Shown: positions 24,401 through 36,700, counted from the stretch's first letter. The stretch is DNA of 64,000 nt from Saturnia japonica (GCA_033032175.1 CM065313.1:20690327-20754326); one strand, 5' to 3'. Notes: a model not told the origin generated them from the letters alone. Translations and numbers: made by a program.

Positions 24401-27400
24401 ACCTCAAATTAAATCATCCTCAAATTATTTTCTAAATCAGACATCTTTGTACCGAAACTTTCATTTTTTAAAATTTATCCGAAAGATGAATCTATAAATG
24501 GTAGATTTATTATACAAGAGATCAGCACAAAATATCTCTAGATCCAGATTGCAAAAGTTTCTCTAAATATAAAAGTGTTCTTCGATATGGGAGTCAAGTT
24601 ATCTGACACTATTGGTGTCAGTTTATCTGGAAATAAGTGTACCATCAAACTAACCATCACGCCATTATATTGGTTAGGTAATTTATTACATATATTATTT
24701 TCAGACTGAGTATCGGCCAACGTCGTTGCCGATTCCCTCACGAGAATAATTTAAAGCATAACGCTATTTACACGTACACGATGTGTCGCATGGAGTGCCG
24801 TATAAGAATGTGTCTTAAATATTGCCAGTGCATTCCACATTTCTACAGAGCTATTGGTAACGGTTATATTTACATTTTAATATTTTAATACTTCTCGTGA
24901 ATTTAGCGTTTTTATGATTAGTTTTAAAATTTTATTACTCTTTGCAGTGAAATAAAATTTCCGAAAATTAGTTTATGCTATGTAATAATAACTTCACAAA
25001 TATTTGTGGTATCATAAATTTTTTTTAAAAATCTGTACTTTGAAGTTAACAGCAGCAGGAGGTTAAAACGAGTTTCAGAAACTACTGCGAGATAGGTTGA
25101 AAAGCCCTTAATTAATGGAATAACAAATATTGAACTTAAGAATAATAGTGAACCATGGACTAAGACTACTAGGAATTGCATTATGCTTAATCTTTGCTAT
25201 GTCTCTAAGTATTTATTTTTGTAGAAAACGTAGGTTTGTAGCTACAATCCGCATTTAGTTTTTAGTTATTATACCAAAACGGAGCTGTCAGCGCTGATTC
25301 AATATAAAGGAAATTCCGTTAATGAAATCCCAAATCAGCTGTTACATTTGTCGAAATAAGCATTATTAAAGTATTGTCTGATTTAAAATAGTAACATTGA
25401 GTTAGAGTTAATAAATTAAAGAAGTATATTAAAATACATAAGATATTGATGTATGAAGATTGAGCGTTCAGAACAATCATTGATTGATTGGTTTGATTTC
25501 AAAATCATTGACTTTCAAAATCGGATGAACATTTTAATATTGAAATAGTACTTTTTTGGCAACCAATAACACAATAATTTGGCAATCACTATCAATCCCT
25601 TGGTTTGTCCCCTGTTTGGAGTCAGCCCTCTTGATATTTCTTCCTTTTCTCTTGACGATTTTATGCCATATCCAGCGTTGTAAGCATATCGTTATGGATA
25701 GTTCACGTCCAGGTAGTCGGTGGGTAGCGTCTGCCTCTTTTGACTTCTTTTATGCCCAAAACCTGTCGGGTAAAATCCTTCGCTTCTATGCATCACTCTT
25801 TTAAACCAGTGTAACCGCATTTATTGCATCTTATTTTTTTTAAAATTGACGATAATTAAAGGTTTTAAAAACCCACACGGTGCAAGAGTAACGTTATTCA
25901 TTTTGTGGCATGCTTAAACGAGATGTAGAAAACGAAACAGCATTAGATGCTAATAATATGTTCTTTGTTCTAATTGTTTATTCTAGTGCCACAGGAGCAT
26001 TATACATTTCATTATACATAATATGGAAATCTTTCATTTTTCAGGCAAGGAAAAAATATGCGATGTGAAAGGGTTGCAGTGTTTATCGAAATACCAAGGT
26101 ATAAATATTATGATACGCACGTTAGGTATTTTCGCGATAGGAAAAAGCATTGAACTCGCATGACTGTCTTAGGTTATTTACATCCTACATTTATGGGCAT
26201 AGACTTTCTTCTATTAAGGTAAAATTACTGAAGCCTTTGCACGTAGTTAATATATGTAGACTAGATTTTTACAGTTTCATATTGTTTTGCAGCATTAAGT
26301 GTTACTTTAATAATTCAAAGATATCTATTTTCTTTTTTATTGATACAAGCGATCGCCCTAAGGTCGAAATTCGACCAGCGACTTTTTGATCATAACTATT
26401 TTCTGTTTGACATTAACAGTATTCATAAACAATGAGTATTATCTACATCACTTGCTGTCACTTTTCGTTGAGTGACAATTTCAATATTTTAGCAGGTCTA
26501 AGTTCAATGGCAGGCTTAGTGTTTCCAGTACTTATTAATTTATTTAATTTAATATATTAGTAACAGATATTATAGATAAATTTTAGCTTTCTGCACTCCT
26601 TCTCCGTATAAACTTTAACCATGACAAATCTCAGTCTTCCGGGCACGCAATACGCTTAAAAAGGTACTGAAAGCTTTTGTTTCACGTATTAATATATAGA
26701 TTTATAACTTGGACACATGAATTCTTTAACTTTCAGATTTGCTTTACAAACTACGAGATAAAGCGGATAAAAAAATTGAGTGCGACTGTTTTCCTTTGTG
26801 TGATGATGTAAACTACGTTGTTCAGTTAAATGTTAGTACAAGCTTTCGTGTTATAGTACCACGGCAGAGTAAAGGCACTATGTCTGATGGTAAACACAGT
26901 ACAATCCAAAAACATGTATGTACTGATCGCAAAACGTTGACAAGCCAAATGAAAGTCACTGTAACGGGTTTGCGTGGTTCCGCGACGTAGTTGGGTAACA
27001 AGTCTCTACTATTCCGTTTGATTACTGGATACACACCGGGTGATCCCGGAACGCGACATTCTTAAATATGGCAAGGGTTTATCCTAGTGTATGGTGGTCA
27101 CGACACACATGGTCGGGCACAATTTTCGTGAGCAATTTTAGTTTAGGTAGTGAACCTAAGAATTTCTTTTTTTTTTTTTTGCAAAACTTGTGGCAGAGTA
27201 AACAAATTCTAAAGATATGTAATTTTTTTATATCCAGGTTCTAGAAGAATGGTTCCTAGGCACCAACTTACAGTGGGGTATGGCCACGTACCCTAGAATG
27301 AGATATCGTCGCGACATCATCTTTGGATTCACAGATGTCTTAGGTATTATATAATATTTACAAGATTATATTTTTATACGTTATTATGCTTTAGGGATGT

Positions 27401-27821
27401 CACGTAATGCACGTAAGTAATACCTAAAAAAATATATTAACCGATAATTTATTTTAATTTTTGGATCGATAGGCCCGTGATTTTTGTATACATTCTATGT
27501 ATTGACCAGTGCAATCAGACCCTTTTTTATTTTTAGGATACACATTGTCAAATGTTTTTTATAAGTACCTATTTAATTGTTGGAGAAAAATATGTCACTG
27601 AAAATAAAAAATACAATGGTAAATATCTACCTAGCCATATTTTAAACTCATATGTGATTTTTTTTTTATATTATGTTTGTGCAGTCGCTGTCGGAAGCAT
27701 GGCTGGTCTCTTTCTCGGCTGCAGCGTACTTAGCTTCATGGAGATTATCTACTTCCTCACACTGCGACTCATCTGTTACACGAAAACTGAATACAACAAT
27801 ATTTATAAAGAACATAAATAA
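21444..27821 (+). CDS. DEG/ENaC sodium channel subunit, pickpocket type (10 coding exons, complete)
   Basis: Encodes a 485-residue subunit of a trimeric, amiloride-sensitive-type sodium channel in the plasma membrane. In insects such subunits serve mechano-, chemo- or osmosensation; the exact role cannot be read from sequence. Coding exons: 21444-21646, 22019-22216, 22828-23100, 23731-23845, 24194-24318, 24705-24856, 26045-26098, 26737-26831, 27238-27343, 27685-27821. All introns are GT-AG and the phases agree (1458 nt in total). The cytosolic N-terminus ends with SSIHGLNHFV (gating His-Gly at 53-54) and HPFEV. TM1 is about 69-88. The FPSITIC motif is at 113-119 and LGLCYAMNS near 211. The cysteine-rich part (exons 6-8) includes CRMECRIRMCLKYCQCIPHF, then ECDCFPLC. 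TM2 is about 441-467 with the Gly-Cys-Ser selectivity filter at 452-454. The length is normal for the family. The donor of exon 1 (GTTTAG) is weak. An acceptor-like TTTACAG just before the ATG suggests an upstream untranslated exon. Confidence 0.93.
24857..26044. other. intron 6 of the channel gene with a possible decayed LINE piece
   Basis: This is the longest intron of the gene (1188 bp). The part at 25590-25800 (CCCCTGTTTGGAGTCAGCCC, then GACGATTTTATGCC) is richer in GC and resembles a LINE ORF end in reverse orientation. The resemblance is weak. Confidence 0.4.
26346..26700 (-). mobile_element. complete non-autonomous Helitron in intron 7 of the channel gene
   Basis: On the - strand the element starts TCTATATATTAATACGTGAA at 26700, preceded by A. 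It ends with the perfect palindrome GGTCGAA-T-TTCGACC (26376-26362), followed about a dozen bases on by a CTRR-like end (CTTG at 26349-26346 for the family's CTAG). TC start, 3' hairpin, CTRR end and A/T flanks are the Helitron hallmarks. I recognise the 5' end as that of the widespread lepidopteran Lep1-like Helitrons (from memory). It codes for nothing. It ends 36 nt before exon 8 of the channel gene. Confidence 0.85.
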
Positions 27822-27848
27822 GTACGTTTAATGATTAATCGATATTTA

Positions 27849-27854
27849 AATAAA
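27849..27854 (+). terminator. polyadenylation signal of the channel gene
   Basis: AATAAA lies 28 nt after the stop codon at 27819-27821, the only canonical signal close behind it. The 3' UTR would be short. Confidence 0.6.
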
Positions 27855-29091
27855 TTGACAACTTTCGTATTAATGTAAATTATACATCACATCAAAATTC
27901 TTCTCACGGACCTTTAAAAATACAGTCCACTTATAAATCTATATCAACAAAAGTGTAAATGTTTGTTTGTTCAAAATCTTAATTTCCGAATACTCTTCAC
28001 CGATTGCTTTGAAATTTTCACATCTTTGAATTGTTTTTGAGTAATTTTATATCCAAGTTAAATATTGTATTGTATACACGCAATCATTGCAATCATGAAT
28101 TTTGAAATATATAACATTTATTCAGAATGGACTGAAGTGGAGGATAGATTTTAAACATGGTAAAGTTTTTGTTATAAGAACAGTAAGAAAAAAGGTACTT
28201 ACGCTTTCGAATTGACTTTATAAGGTCACTATAGGCAAGCAATGGTAATAGATATCAATCATAGTCTGTTACTCCTGAGGATAGAGAAAGCACGGTTGCC
28301 TGCTACATCCTACAGACCATAATTTATTTATTTATATATTAATGGATGGCTAGTGGCCAAATACACTATGATACAATTAAAATTAAAAAGTAAAGACACT
28401 CATCAGTGTATTAGCCTCTTAAGGCCACCACCGCAAGCCTCACTAATGACCTTAAAAAGAAATGATAACAATGGAGTTGTTAAAGTTAATATAAGTGAAA
28501 AAGTCTAACAATAAAAAATATAATAAACTCTAACCCTTAATTATGTAGTATATAATGTATGGATAAAAATGTCAAAAAAGGAATAATAATATATTTCTAT
28601 CGGAATCCACAGATAATAGATTCAGTCAACAATAGATCAAGCATGCTCTACAAACAATCACTTACAATAACATTAACAATCACTATAATATAATAAAATA
28701 AACTAATAATAACAGTGTATAAGCACTGCTGCCTAGAGGTATAAAGATTATAGTGTAGTATCCTGTATAGATCCAATTAAAGTAACTTGTTGAACCAGCT
28801 TCCCCTACCAACGGGTTATAATAAAAAATATACTATTTAATATAACTTGGAGAATCGTTTCCATGTGATTAAGGAATCCGTACATAGTAATTATATTATT
28901 GACTATACCGTTGATCCGTTCTACTGACTGGGCGCGATAGCAGCAGGTGTGCTGAATGTTCACACGTGCTTTATAAGCAGGCAACGACCACCTTGAAGAT
29001 ATTCTCGCTTGAGCAGTGGGATGGTGAATATATCAGTTAATACGACGACTACAATAAACGCCATATTGTGTCCATCTCACTGCTTGATTAT

Positions 29092-29093
<2 letters not shown>
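27855..29093. other. non-coding spacer
   Basis: About 27940-28030 resembles the end of common insect non-LTR elements (CGATTGCTTTGAAATTTTC). The rest is AT-rich and unclassified. No gene seen. Confidence 0.5.

Positions 29094-29147
<54 letters not shown>
29094..29147 (+). repeat. (TG)27 microsatellite
   Basis: Uninterrupted TG dinucleotide run of about 54 nt, followed by an impure AG/TG tail to about 29180. Confidence 0.97.
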
Positions 29148-29153
<6 letters not shown>

Positions 29154-29314
29154 TATGTGTATGTGTAGGTTTGTGTGTGTTTGTCATCTCCGACAATAAT
29201 CAAAACTGTACGTATATTTGAAGTAATCAACAGGGTAAAATTATTGTTTCATTAATTACAGTTGGCGCATAAATCTTATATTCACTAAGGAGAAATGACA
29301 TTTTGACAGAAAAC

Positions 29315-29364
29315 ATAACGCTTTTGAGTTAATGCTTTTATAACGCTTTTGAGTTAATGCTTTT
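29315..29364 (+). repeat. 25-nt tandem duplication
   Basis: The unit starting ATAACGCTTTTGAGTTAATG occurs twice head to tail without a mismatch (29315-29339 and 29340-29364). The lack of mismatch indicates a recent slip. Confidence 0.95.
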
Positions 29365-32310
29365 ATAAATTTCATTCCTCATATAATTCCTATTCCGAGT
29401 TCCGCATATGAAAATCATAATAATAAAACTACTAAATAACAACCCTGGCGTTAACTATAATTTTGTTCAAAAAGTTAAAACTATACAAAATGAACATTGA
29501 CAATATCTCAATTACCTAATAAGAACCGACTTCGGGTCGAAACGATCCCGCACCTTCAGGTAAATTTAATTTAGGGTTAAGATAATTGCCGGCGACGTGC
29601 ATCGGGTCGTATTAACACATCGTAAATTCAACCCTTAAGCACCTTGCTAATAATTAAGATCGTTCGGGACCTTTTGGATTGTTTGGCCAATTTAACAATA
29701 TCAACGGTAATTTCGACCGGGTTAGTTAACAGGGTCACGTTTGTTAAGTGTCACATATTTGGTACACGTGCTGTATTCTTGACCCCTTCACTAGATATTT
29801 AGGCTTATTAAAATATGAGTAATTCATACTCTAATCAATAGAATAACAACGATAATTATTTGCCTAATATTTTATTGAACAGGTATTATCACATGATATA
29901 ATTAGGCAAATCAGTCAGGAAAATTGTTTCACAAAAGGACCACATTAGTACACTAAGAGAGCTATTAAAAAATAGTTCTTTAAAATTGTAATAAAAATGT
30001 ACCTAGTGTTTCTTCAATATTTTAAAAGAAAATGTAACGTTGTAATTATCGGAAATAAATTTTCTAAATAATAATAAGGTAATAAACAAACAGACGGACA
30101 GACTTTGATTAATTTAAATATGGAATTAAATACTAAGCTGGAAGTCTGCCGATAAAACACTAACATAGTGGTACGTCGTCACCTTGTCGATAAAACAAGT
30201 AATTATCGACTTATCTTCAGTCGGCAAGACGTCGCAACAACACATCGTCATAAAAGGCTTAGTTCAAGAGATTTGCTAGAGGGTGGAAAGCGCTAGGGGT
30301 GGGAATGTTTAAGATTATTGTTTGGAGTTAGTGAGTTGAGACGCGGAGGTATAATTTAATTCAAAGACGTTCTAACTTCATGCTTAGATGTCGATAAAAG
30401 TGTAAATTTCTATGAAATATTTTTCTACATAAAATAATTTGTAATTGGTTTAATGTGTAAGCATCTTTTGATATAATGCACTTTCAAAATGTTTGTCGTC
30501 TATTTTCTTGAATAATTATTTTTATTTTTATATCAACTTATGGATAATATTGACAAATTTAGTTGAGTTTCTAATAAAATTCCTGTTTGGTAAGTTTTAA
30601 AACCATTTACTCTTTAGTTTGCATATGTTATGGTTTGCATTTGATTTCTTAATATTTGAACAGTAGCTGTTTAATTATTTCTCACAACTGCTGCTTAATA
30701 ATCGATTGTTTTCGTTTTTTAAAGCAGAGGACTAATTAATAATGACTTCAGATACCAGGCAGAATAAGCTTTTTAACCCGTGACTTACACTAACACTTAT
30801 TTAGGCTACTATAAATGGTCTCACAATTGTCAGATTTTTTTTATTGATACAGTAATTAGTTTTTACGATATCGATATGTCGTCATGCTACATCACTATTT
30901 ATTAAGCTTACATGTTAAGATTTTAATTGAGGGCATCGAATGGCTTTTATGTGAGGTCTCAGTTTATTTTATCTGTGCACAGAGGGTTACGCACAAAGGT
31001 GAGACAATTTATTTTGGCATAATAATATTCCTTCAACTTGAGAGAGTAAAACATTTTGATTTTAGTAATTTAAAATTTTGTATATTAATAATATTTTTCA
31101 ATCAATGTCTTTTTATATTTCATTTGAAAAGTATGTTTTTGAATGCAAAGATTTCGTAAGAGTGAGGTATTTAATTGTATAAATAGGGACCGTTTCATTT
31201 GGTCAATAAAAATAAATGTTTGTTCGTTTGTATGTGTGTTTAAAAATATGTAAATTTTTGTTGCAGGTATAGAGTAGCCTAATTTAAGATTAGATTAGCA
31301 TTCCTTTCATGTCAATTAAGACTTCTTGAATGGTCTTACAGATTTCCTTTTTATAAAAGACCCTTAACAGAAATGATTAGATGTCCTAAATAATTTTATC
31401 CAAATCTAGAAAAAGGATTGCATTTTACATGATTCAAAACGAAGTACAGCTTAATTTAAGATTAGATAGTGGTGAGGATTGACTGTCGCAATCATTGTGT
31501 GAACTAATAAGTCTGTATCGGTATAAGCAGCCAGGAAGTTGGATGTACATCTGCTTATGAAATACCATGTAATTATAGTGAGTCACTATGTCATATTTTA
31601 AATTATGTTTTGGTCAAGATTTAGGCGGGTACAAATTCGCTTTAAGTAAGGTGTAAGTGCATGTAATATACTTCGAGGAAAAGCTTCGATCACCAAAATA
31701 CAGAGGGAAGTCAATTTATTTACCCCACCTTGAAGATCGTCTGATAATAAAAAACTCCATGATTTATGGTTATTTTTTCTCGCCGATAAATAGTTGTCTT
31801 AAGGGTGCAAAGGGCCTGCGTGGCTCATTTTTCCAAAGGTGGATATTGCCTTTTTTTCTTGATAAAGAAATGACGAATGAATTTTACTCGGGAGATGTTT
31901 TATGTGGGTCCAGATTTATTGCTTAGGTATATTTTTTTTACTTTTTAAAATTTTTATCTGTATTTTTTAACTATGTGTGCAATCCTATTCTGGATAATAT
32001 TTAGAAAATTTCGGTGAAATTACAGGAGTGTTCTTGATAATTATTTCATTATAGTTAAAGAAGAATGGAGACGGCCGAGAGACGATAACGTCAAGACTCA
32101 TTGTTAAACACAGTTCAAATCCTTCGTGCAAGTACTCGATGTACTGTAACTAGTGAAGATATTTCGTAGTTTGTAATTAGAGTTGGATGTATGTAATGTA
32201 CATGTTAATAGCTTATTACGTCTATGATTTCTATACTAAACGGTATCACTCAAATAGGACAATGTTATTATTAGAAAAAATAAATATATAAAAAAAGGAA
32301 ATAATAAAAA
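29365..32310. other. non-coding stretch, partly unique and less AT-rich
   Basis: 29520-29790 and 30140-30330 are less AT-rich than their surroundings, are not repeated in the window, and could hold regulatory sequence. A perfect 8-bp inverted pair GTCGATAA/TTATCGAC sits at 30186-30193 and 30203-30210. An 89-codon open frame at 31657-31926 has no recognisable similarity. Confidence 0.45.
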
Positions 32311-32669
32311 CTAGTGATCGCCCTAAGGTCGAAATTCAACCAGCGATTTTTTGATCATAGACTATTTTCTGTTTGACATTTGCAGTGTGAACCTAAACAA
32401 TGAGTATTATCTACATCACTTGCTGTCACTTTTCGTTTAGCGACAATGTCAATATTTTGGGGGGGTCTAAGTTAAATGGCACTGGTCGTTTTAGAATTCG
32501 CAATATTACTTAATTTATTTAATATATTAGTAAAAGATATTATAGATAAATTTTAGCTTTCTGCGCTCCTCCATATAAACTTTAACCATGCCAAATCTTG
32601 CAGTCTTCCGTGCACACAATACGATTAAAAAGGGTACCGAAAGGTTTTGCTTCACGTATTAATATATCA
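32311..32669 (-). mobile_element. non-autonomous Helitron, near complete
   Basis: Same family as 26346-26700. The 3' end on the - strand is GGGCGATCA-CTAG (CTAG at 32314-32311) followed by T, a textbook Helitron end. The hairpin arm has one mismatch here (CAACC for CGACC). The 5' end near 32669 is slightly altered (TGATATATTAATACG). Confidence 0.85.
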
Positions 32670-33364
32670 ATATAGTTACATAAGTAAATTAAGATTTTGT
32701 AAATTTATTATTTCTTCATTATTGTCCTTTGACAGGAACTTTTTCCTTCTATGTTAACATAATTAAATTGTTTTAGCCGACTAACTAATCATGTTCTTTT
32801 CTACATGACTAGTACCAGTATAATCAACCTATGCTCTATTTCAAACTTAACGCGATACCAATAAATCTATAGCATATTCTTCAAACATCTTGCCGATTGC
32901 GACTTCTCATAATGTTAAGTAAAAATTTCCTTAAAAATGGAACAAAATTCGAGCTGGCTCCTAACTTACATAAGCCTGCACAACTTAAATAATCACACAT
33001 TCGGGAAAATTAATTATTTGAACTTGTGACCACTTTGCGCGCAAGACGAAGGTAAAAGTCACTTTAAGGTTTAAATCCCTTATATCCCTAACTAAACATA
33101 GATGTTGTATATATATCTATGATTCTAACATTAGCACAACTTAACAATGACTTCCGTTTCCTGTCACCGCGCGTTTGATGTAGCAAGTGACAGGAAAGGG
33201 GGTGGATAGGAAGGGGGACGCATTTCTGAGGATCACCGCGAACAAAGATTTAACTAAGAGACAAAACATGCTTACTTAAAGTTGTTACCTATTGGTAATA
33301 TACAGGTGGTTCTTTGTATAACTCAATTTTATTTGTAGAAAGGTTTTTTTATCATGTTCCATAC
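32670..33364. other. non-coding spacer
   Basis: No gene recognised. A GC-richer segment at about 33150-33240 (TTTCCTGTCACCGCGCG, then AAGTGACAGGAAAGGG) contains an inverted TTCCTGTCAC/GTGACAGGAA pair. Confidence 0.5.
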
Positions 33365-33600
33365 TGTTTTTTTTTTAATATTTCTAAAGCATAATATAAG
33401 CATACGGCCCCCCTGACGGTAAGCGACTACCACAGCCTATGGACGCTTGTAATACCATAAGTATTACTAGCTCGTTGCCGATCTTGAACCCCCTTCCACG
33501 AGGAGCTCTGGATGCCTAATCACCGCAAGAACATAACATACATAGTCGGGCTTCCCCAATTAGAAAGGAATTTCAAAGAGTTTTTTCTGAGCCTTTTCAA
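33365..33600 (+). repeat. dispersed repeat family C, copy 2
   Basis: Contains GCATACGGCCCCCCTGACGG, CCACAGCCTATGGACGC and GAGGAGCTCTGG, as in 13516-13775. Confidence 0.75.
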
Positions 33601-34064
33601 TATCTATACTAATTACTAATATAATAAAGCGGAACAGTTTTTTTGTTTGTTTACGCTAATCTCTAGAAGTACAAGTCGGATTCGAAAAATTCTTTATGTA
33701 TATCATACCCAGATTCACAAGGTATAGCGCATGTTTAATGTTAGCATTATACATCTCTCAACTAGCTTAAAATATTGATTTTTGTAACGTAAGTCGGAAG
33801 GGAAAGTACACCCGAATTGATTTATCCGCATGCGCTGGCGTAATGATTATTGATACGCAAATAGAATGTTCCAAAAAAATATTGGTCCTTAGTAAATAAA
33901 AAAAAATTTGCAATACCATTATGCCTATCTCTTATATATAAGCCACAATAAGATATTATGTGACAAAAATTTGTTGAGAATTAAAAAGTGTTTTTTTTTG
34001 CAGTGACTTATTTTCTACTGAATATATCAGAGTCCCATTGTACCCGATTCATACCAGCATCAAA
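33601..34064. other. non-coding spacer with a non-LTR 3'-end-like piece
   Basis: 33610-33780 (AATAAAGCGGAACAG, then TTTGTTTGTTTACGCTAATC) has the style of RTE-like 3' ends but is too decayed for a firm call. Confidence 0.4.
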
Positions 34065-34690
34065 TCAAGAGAGTCGCCGATGAGCCAGCACTACCAGGTC
34101 GTACAACATCTTGGCTTCATCCGAACACGGTTCCGCCAAAATGCTTTGAAAAATGCTTATGTTTTGACAGTTTAAACTCATATTATTCATCAGCGACTCC
34201 CTTTCAACCCTATTTTTTTCACACTCTGCCAGTAAATGATGCACGTCATCGATCCTTCCACATACACTACAGTTGGGTGACTCTGTTTTTCGCATGAGAT
34301 ACGCAAATCTTCCCGTCGGATAGTGCCCCGAACGAAGTCTTAATGCTATCTTTATATATTGTCGACTTAAATAACATTCACTAAACCAAGGCTTATGAAG
34401 AGGCTGACACTGTAATGTCTTATACCAAATACCTTTTTCTTTACTTCTTCATTCAAAATATTCACTCCAATTTTCGTAATTAATTTTTTTTAATTTTGTC
34501 ATCATTTCCCAATAATCGACTTTAACCTTCTTTAATATACCCTGAGTTGATCCTAATTTTGCACTACGGTCAGCCTCTTCATTACCCTTGATACCAACAT
34601 GAGACGGAATCCATTGCAATATCAAAGACTGATTGTTATACTGTTGTTTATATATGTGGTCTAAAATATTATAGGCTATTGACGCGCCTT
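34065..34690 (-). mobile_element. LINE fragment with RNase H and C-terminal zinc-finger region (I-group)
   Basis: The - strand translation shows ILQWIPSHVGIKGNEEADRS, the last conserved block of a LINE RNase H domain. It is followed by LRSGHYPTGRFAYLM, then SPNCSVCGRIDDVHHLLAEC, the Cys-Cys-His-Cys motif that ends such ORFs, and a TGA at 34067-34065. LINEs with an RNase H domain after the reverse transcriptase belong to the I group. The frame is broken between the two parts. The copy is 5'-truncated just before the RNase H domain and is dead. Confidence 0.85.
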
Positions 34691-34799
34691 TTTATGAGCA
34701 TTATTTTTAGGCATGGCGTAATAATCCTTACGAGTAAAAGTATTATAACTTCATTGTATAAATTTTTTTATGAATTAAAACTTTGCCTTCTATAGTATG

Positions 34800-35129
34800 T
34801 TATTTGGACACTTACTACTCTGTCAATGCGTATCAATTTGTGAGAGACAAAAAGTTCAGTGGCTTTCTCTCTCAAGCTTTCAGTCACTATTTCCTTCACA
34901 TTTGCGTTGTTAACTTTACTTGAAGACGTTATTGGCTTACCAGGGCGAGGCAAGACTTCCAGAAGTTCTGGAACGCTTTTGCATACTTTGTACTACTCAT
35001 AAGCACATGTTTTTAATAAAGTCGATTCACCATAAGCCTTCTGTAACATTTTCTTTGTCTCTGAACACGAAATTCCATTGGCGATGCAACATTTAAGCCT
35101 AACTCATTGTTCGATGTTTTTGTCCATTA
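34800..35129 (-). pseudogene. mariner transposase, N-terminal piece with stops
   Basis: The frame starts MDKNIEQ at 35129-35127 and is immediately hit by a TGA. It continues VRLKCCIANGISCSETKKML, QKAYGESTL, then a TAG after TCAYE, then LLEVLPRPGKPITSSSKV (the GRP-like linker) and VKEIVTESL. This is the DNA-binding N-terminal third of a mariner transposase of a different subfamily from the two mariners at 4-11 kb. Homology fades near 34800 and no catalytic core or TIR is visible. Confidence 0.8.
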
Positions 35130-35309
35130 TGAAATTCGCAAAGCACGCTAGATATGATCTAAATAAAACAACAATGTATATAATCTAACTGACAGATGCA
35201 ACTCAAACTCCGCGCATTATGAAAAACAATCGTGCCAAAAAGAACAACAAAAAAAAAATTAAAACCATAAACAAATAATCCATTTCCGATAGCTTTTTGA
35301 TAGAATGTA

Positions 35310-35640
35310 TTACATTAATTTGATATATCTCTTACAGTTTACTCAGCGTAAGCCATTTAAGCACACGAATTAATTCACCATGACCAGTTTTTTTTATTAA
35401 CGCGGAACCCTTATTATTATAACTATTTTTAATAAAAGTTGTCTTAGTCACTCTATATAATATCAGTTTTCTGCCAGTGAAAGTTCCGTTAAAATCGGTC
35501 CAACTAATTCGGAGATTACACGGAACAGAGAGACAGACAGACAAAAAGTTTAAAAATTGGTGTTTTGTTATAAGTATACACTTATATACTTTCATATCCA
35601 TTCAATAAAACGCTGTTATTTTGACATTACAAACAGACCT
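35310..35640 (+). repeat. dispersed repeat family B
   Basis: Shares with 38497-39020 and 45760-46300 the blocks TTTACTCAGCGTAAGCCATT, CAGTGAAAGTTCCGTTAAAA, GGAGATTACACGGAACAG with a GACAGACAGACA run, and ends near GACATTACAAACAGAC. The GACAGACA run is frequent in insect non-LTR or SINE 3' parts. No protein-coding piece is visible. Confidence 0.8.
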
Positions 35641-36194
35641 GTGTTCAAACATAAGTAATAATTAAAAAAGATTTTTTTTTGTTGTAAAATTTGGAACAGC
35701 CTGTAGAAGCGGTTACCTATCTTGCGACAAGTCAGACGCAGTCTCCTCTCGTGGTTCTAACTTTTTAACGAGCCCACCCCATCCATTGTGATGTCAGAAA
35801 GTGTTCTAACATCATTGCGCGCCATTATACTTGTAATTATTAAGTATAAATCCCATTGTTGATATGGGTAGTATAAATGATAACTGTATATTGCTCTTAA
35901 ATCTCACAATTCATATTTTATTTAAAACTATTTTTCCACATAAATGAATTCCAAAAATGTCTGTGGGTAAAATTTTATAGTTCTTTTTTTAATTACCAAG
36001 ATATCGTTCAGATACTTTGTCGCCTTTGATTTAAACATACTCAATTATGATTTTGATATTGGTAGTATGAAAGTAAATATAGAATGATTTATTATATTTA
36101 ATTTAATGTTTTGTAACACATATCTTATACTATTAAGTGAGCAATTCATGTATATATACAATATGTAAAAAAAATTTAGTTAAATGAGGAAACT
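35641..36194. other. non-coding spacer
   Basis: AT-rich with nothing recognised. Confidence 0.55.
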
Positions 36195-36435
36195 TACATG
36201 GCAATACAGGGCCGCAGCGCAGGGTACCGCCCGCCATACGATCAAACGTACCGAAGCGCGCCGCGCCGCACCGTGACTGGCAACGGTGTTATCACGTTTT
36301 AAAAATTTGCTTAATTTTAGGGCTACTAAGACTAAATATAAAAAAATTATTTTCATAATAAATTAAACAAATGATATTTTTTTGGTAATGTCATTGGGAT
36401 AACTATATACCCTTTTCGGATTCAACGGGGTTATA
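36195..36435 (-). repeat. repeat family F, left (inverted) copy
   Basis: Its reverse complement matches 39802-40068 along its length: ACCCCGTTGAATCCGAAAAG at one end, AGCAAATTTTTAAAACGTGA in the middle, then GCGGCGCGGCGC and ACGTTTGATCGTATGGCG at the other. The two copies face each other across the small-peptide gene, about 3.4 kb apart. Confidence 0.8.
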
Positions 36436-36580
36436 TATATATATATATATATATGTGTAATTGGTTTCTCCGAAGCGGCTCCAACGATTTAGATGACATT
36501 TTGTATTTAGATAATGTTTTACACTCTATGTTTACTTAGGTAGGTGTTTTCTTTTTTTTTTTAGATACTGAGCAAAGCTC
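36436..36580 (-). repeat. dispersed repeat family I (CCGAGC hairpin, (AT)n end), reversed copy
   Basis: The reverse complement corresponds to about 48185-48327 and 54588-54800: a GAGC/GCTC hairpin, then a purine run, ACACCTA, a TTTCATCGAATTCGTTGG-like stretch, CCAATTA and an (AT)n tail (here about 36432-36453). Confidence 0.7.
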
Positions 36581-36700
36581 GATCGCCCAGATATTTATAT
36601 ATAAATAACTTTATCCACTCTTTCTCCGTATAAAATTTAACCATGACAAATTCCAATTTGCTTAACAAGGAGTCCGAAGTTTTTTCTTTGCGTATTAATG
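36581..36700 (-). mobile_element. internally deleted Helitron remnant
   Basis: Begins with the GATCGCCC block of the Helitron 3' end and ends with the 5' part (CTCTTTCTCCGTATAAAATT, then TTTGCGTATTAAT). About 200 nt between them is missing compared with 26346-26700. Confidence 0.6.

Noticed and set aside
29009..29230. Open frames on both strands across the (TG)n tract
   Set aside because: They are Val-Cys and Thr-His repeats produced by the microsatellite, not genes.
31657..31926. 89-codon frame
   Set aside because: No domain, signal peptide or splice context; its length is not exceptional for the window.
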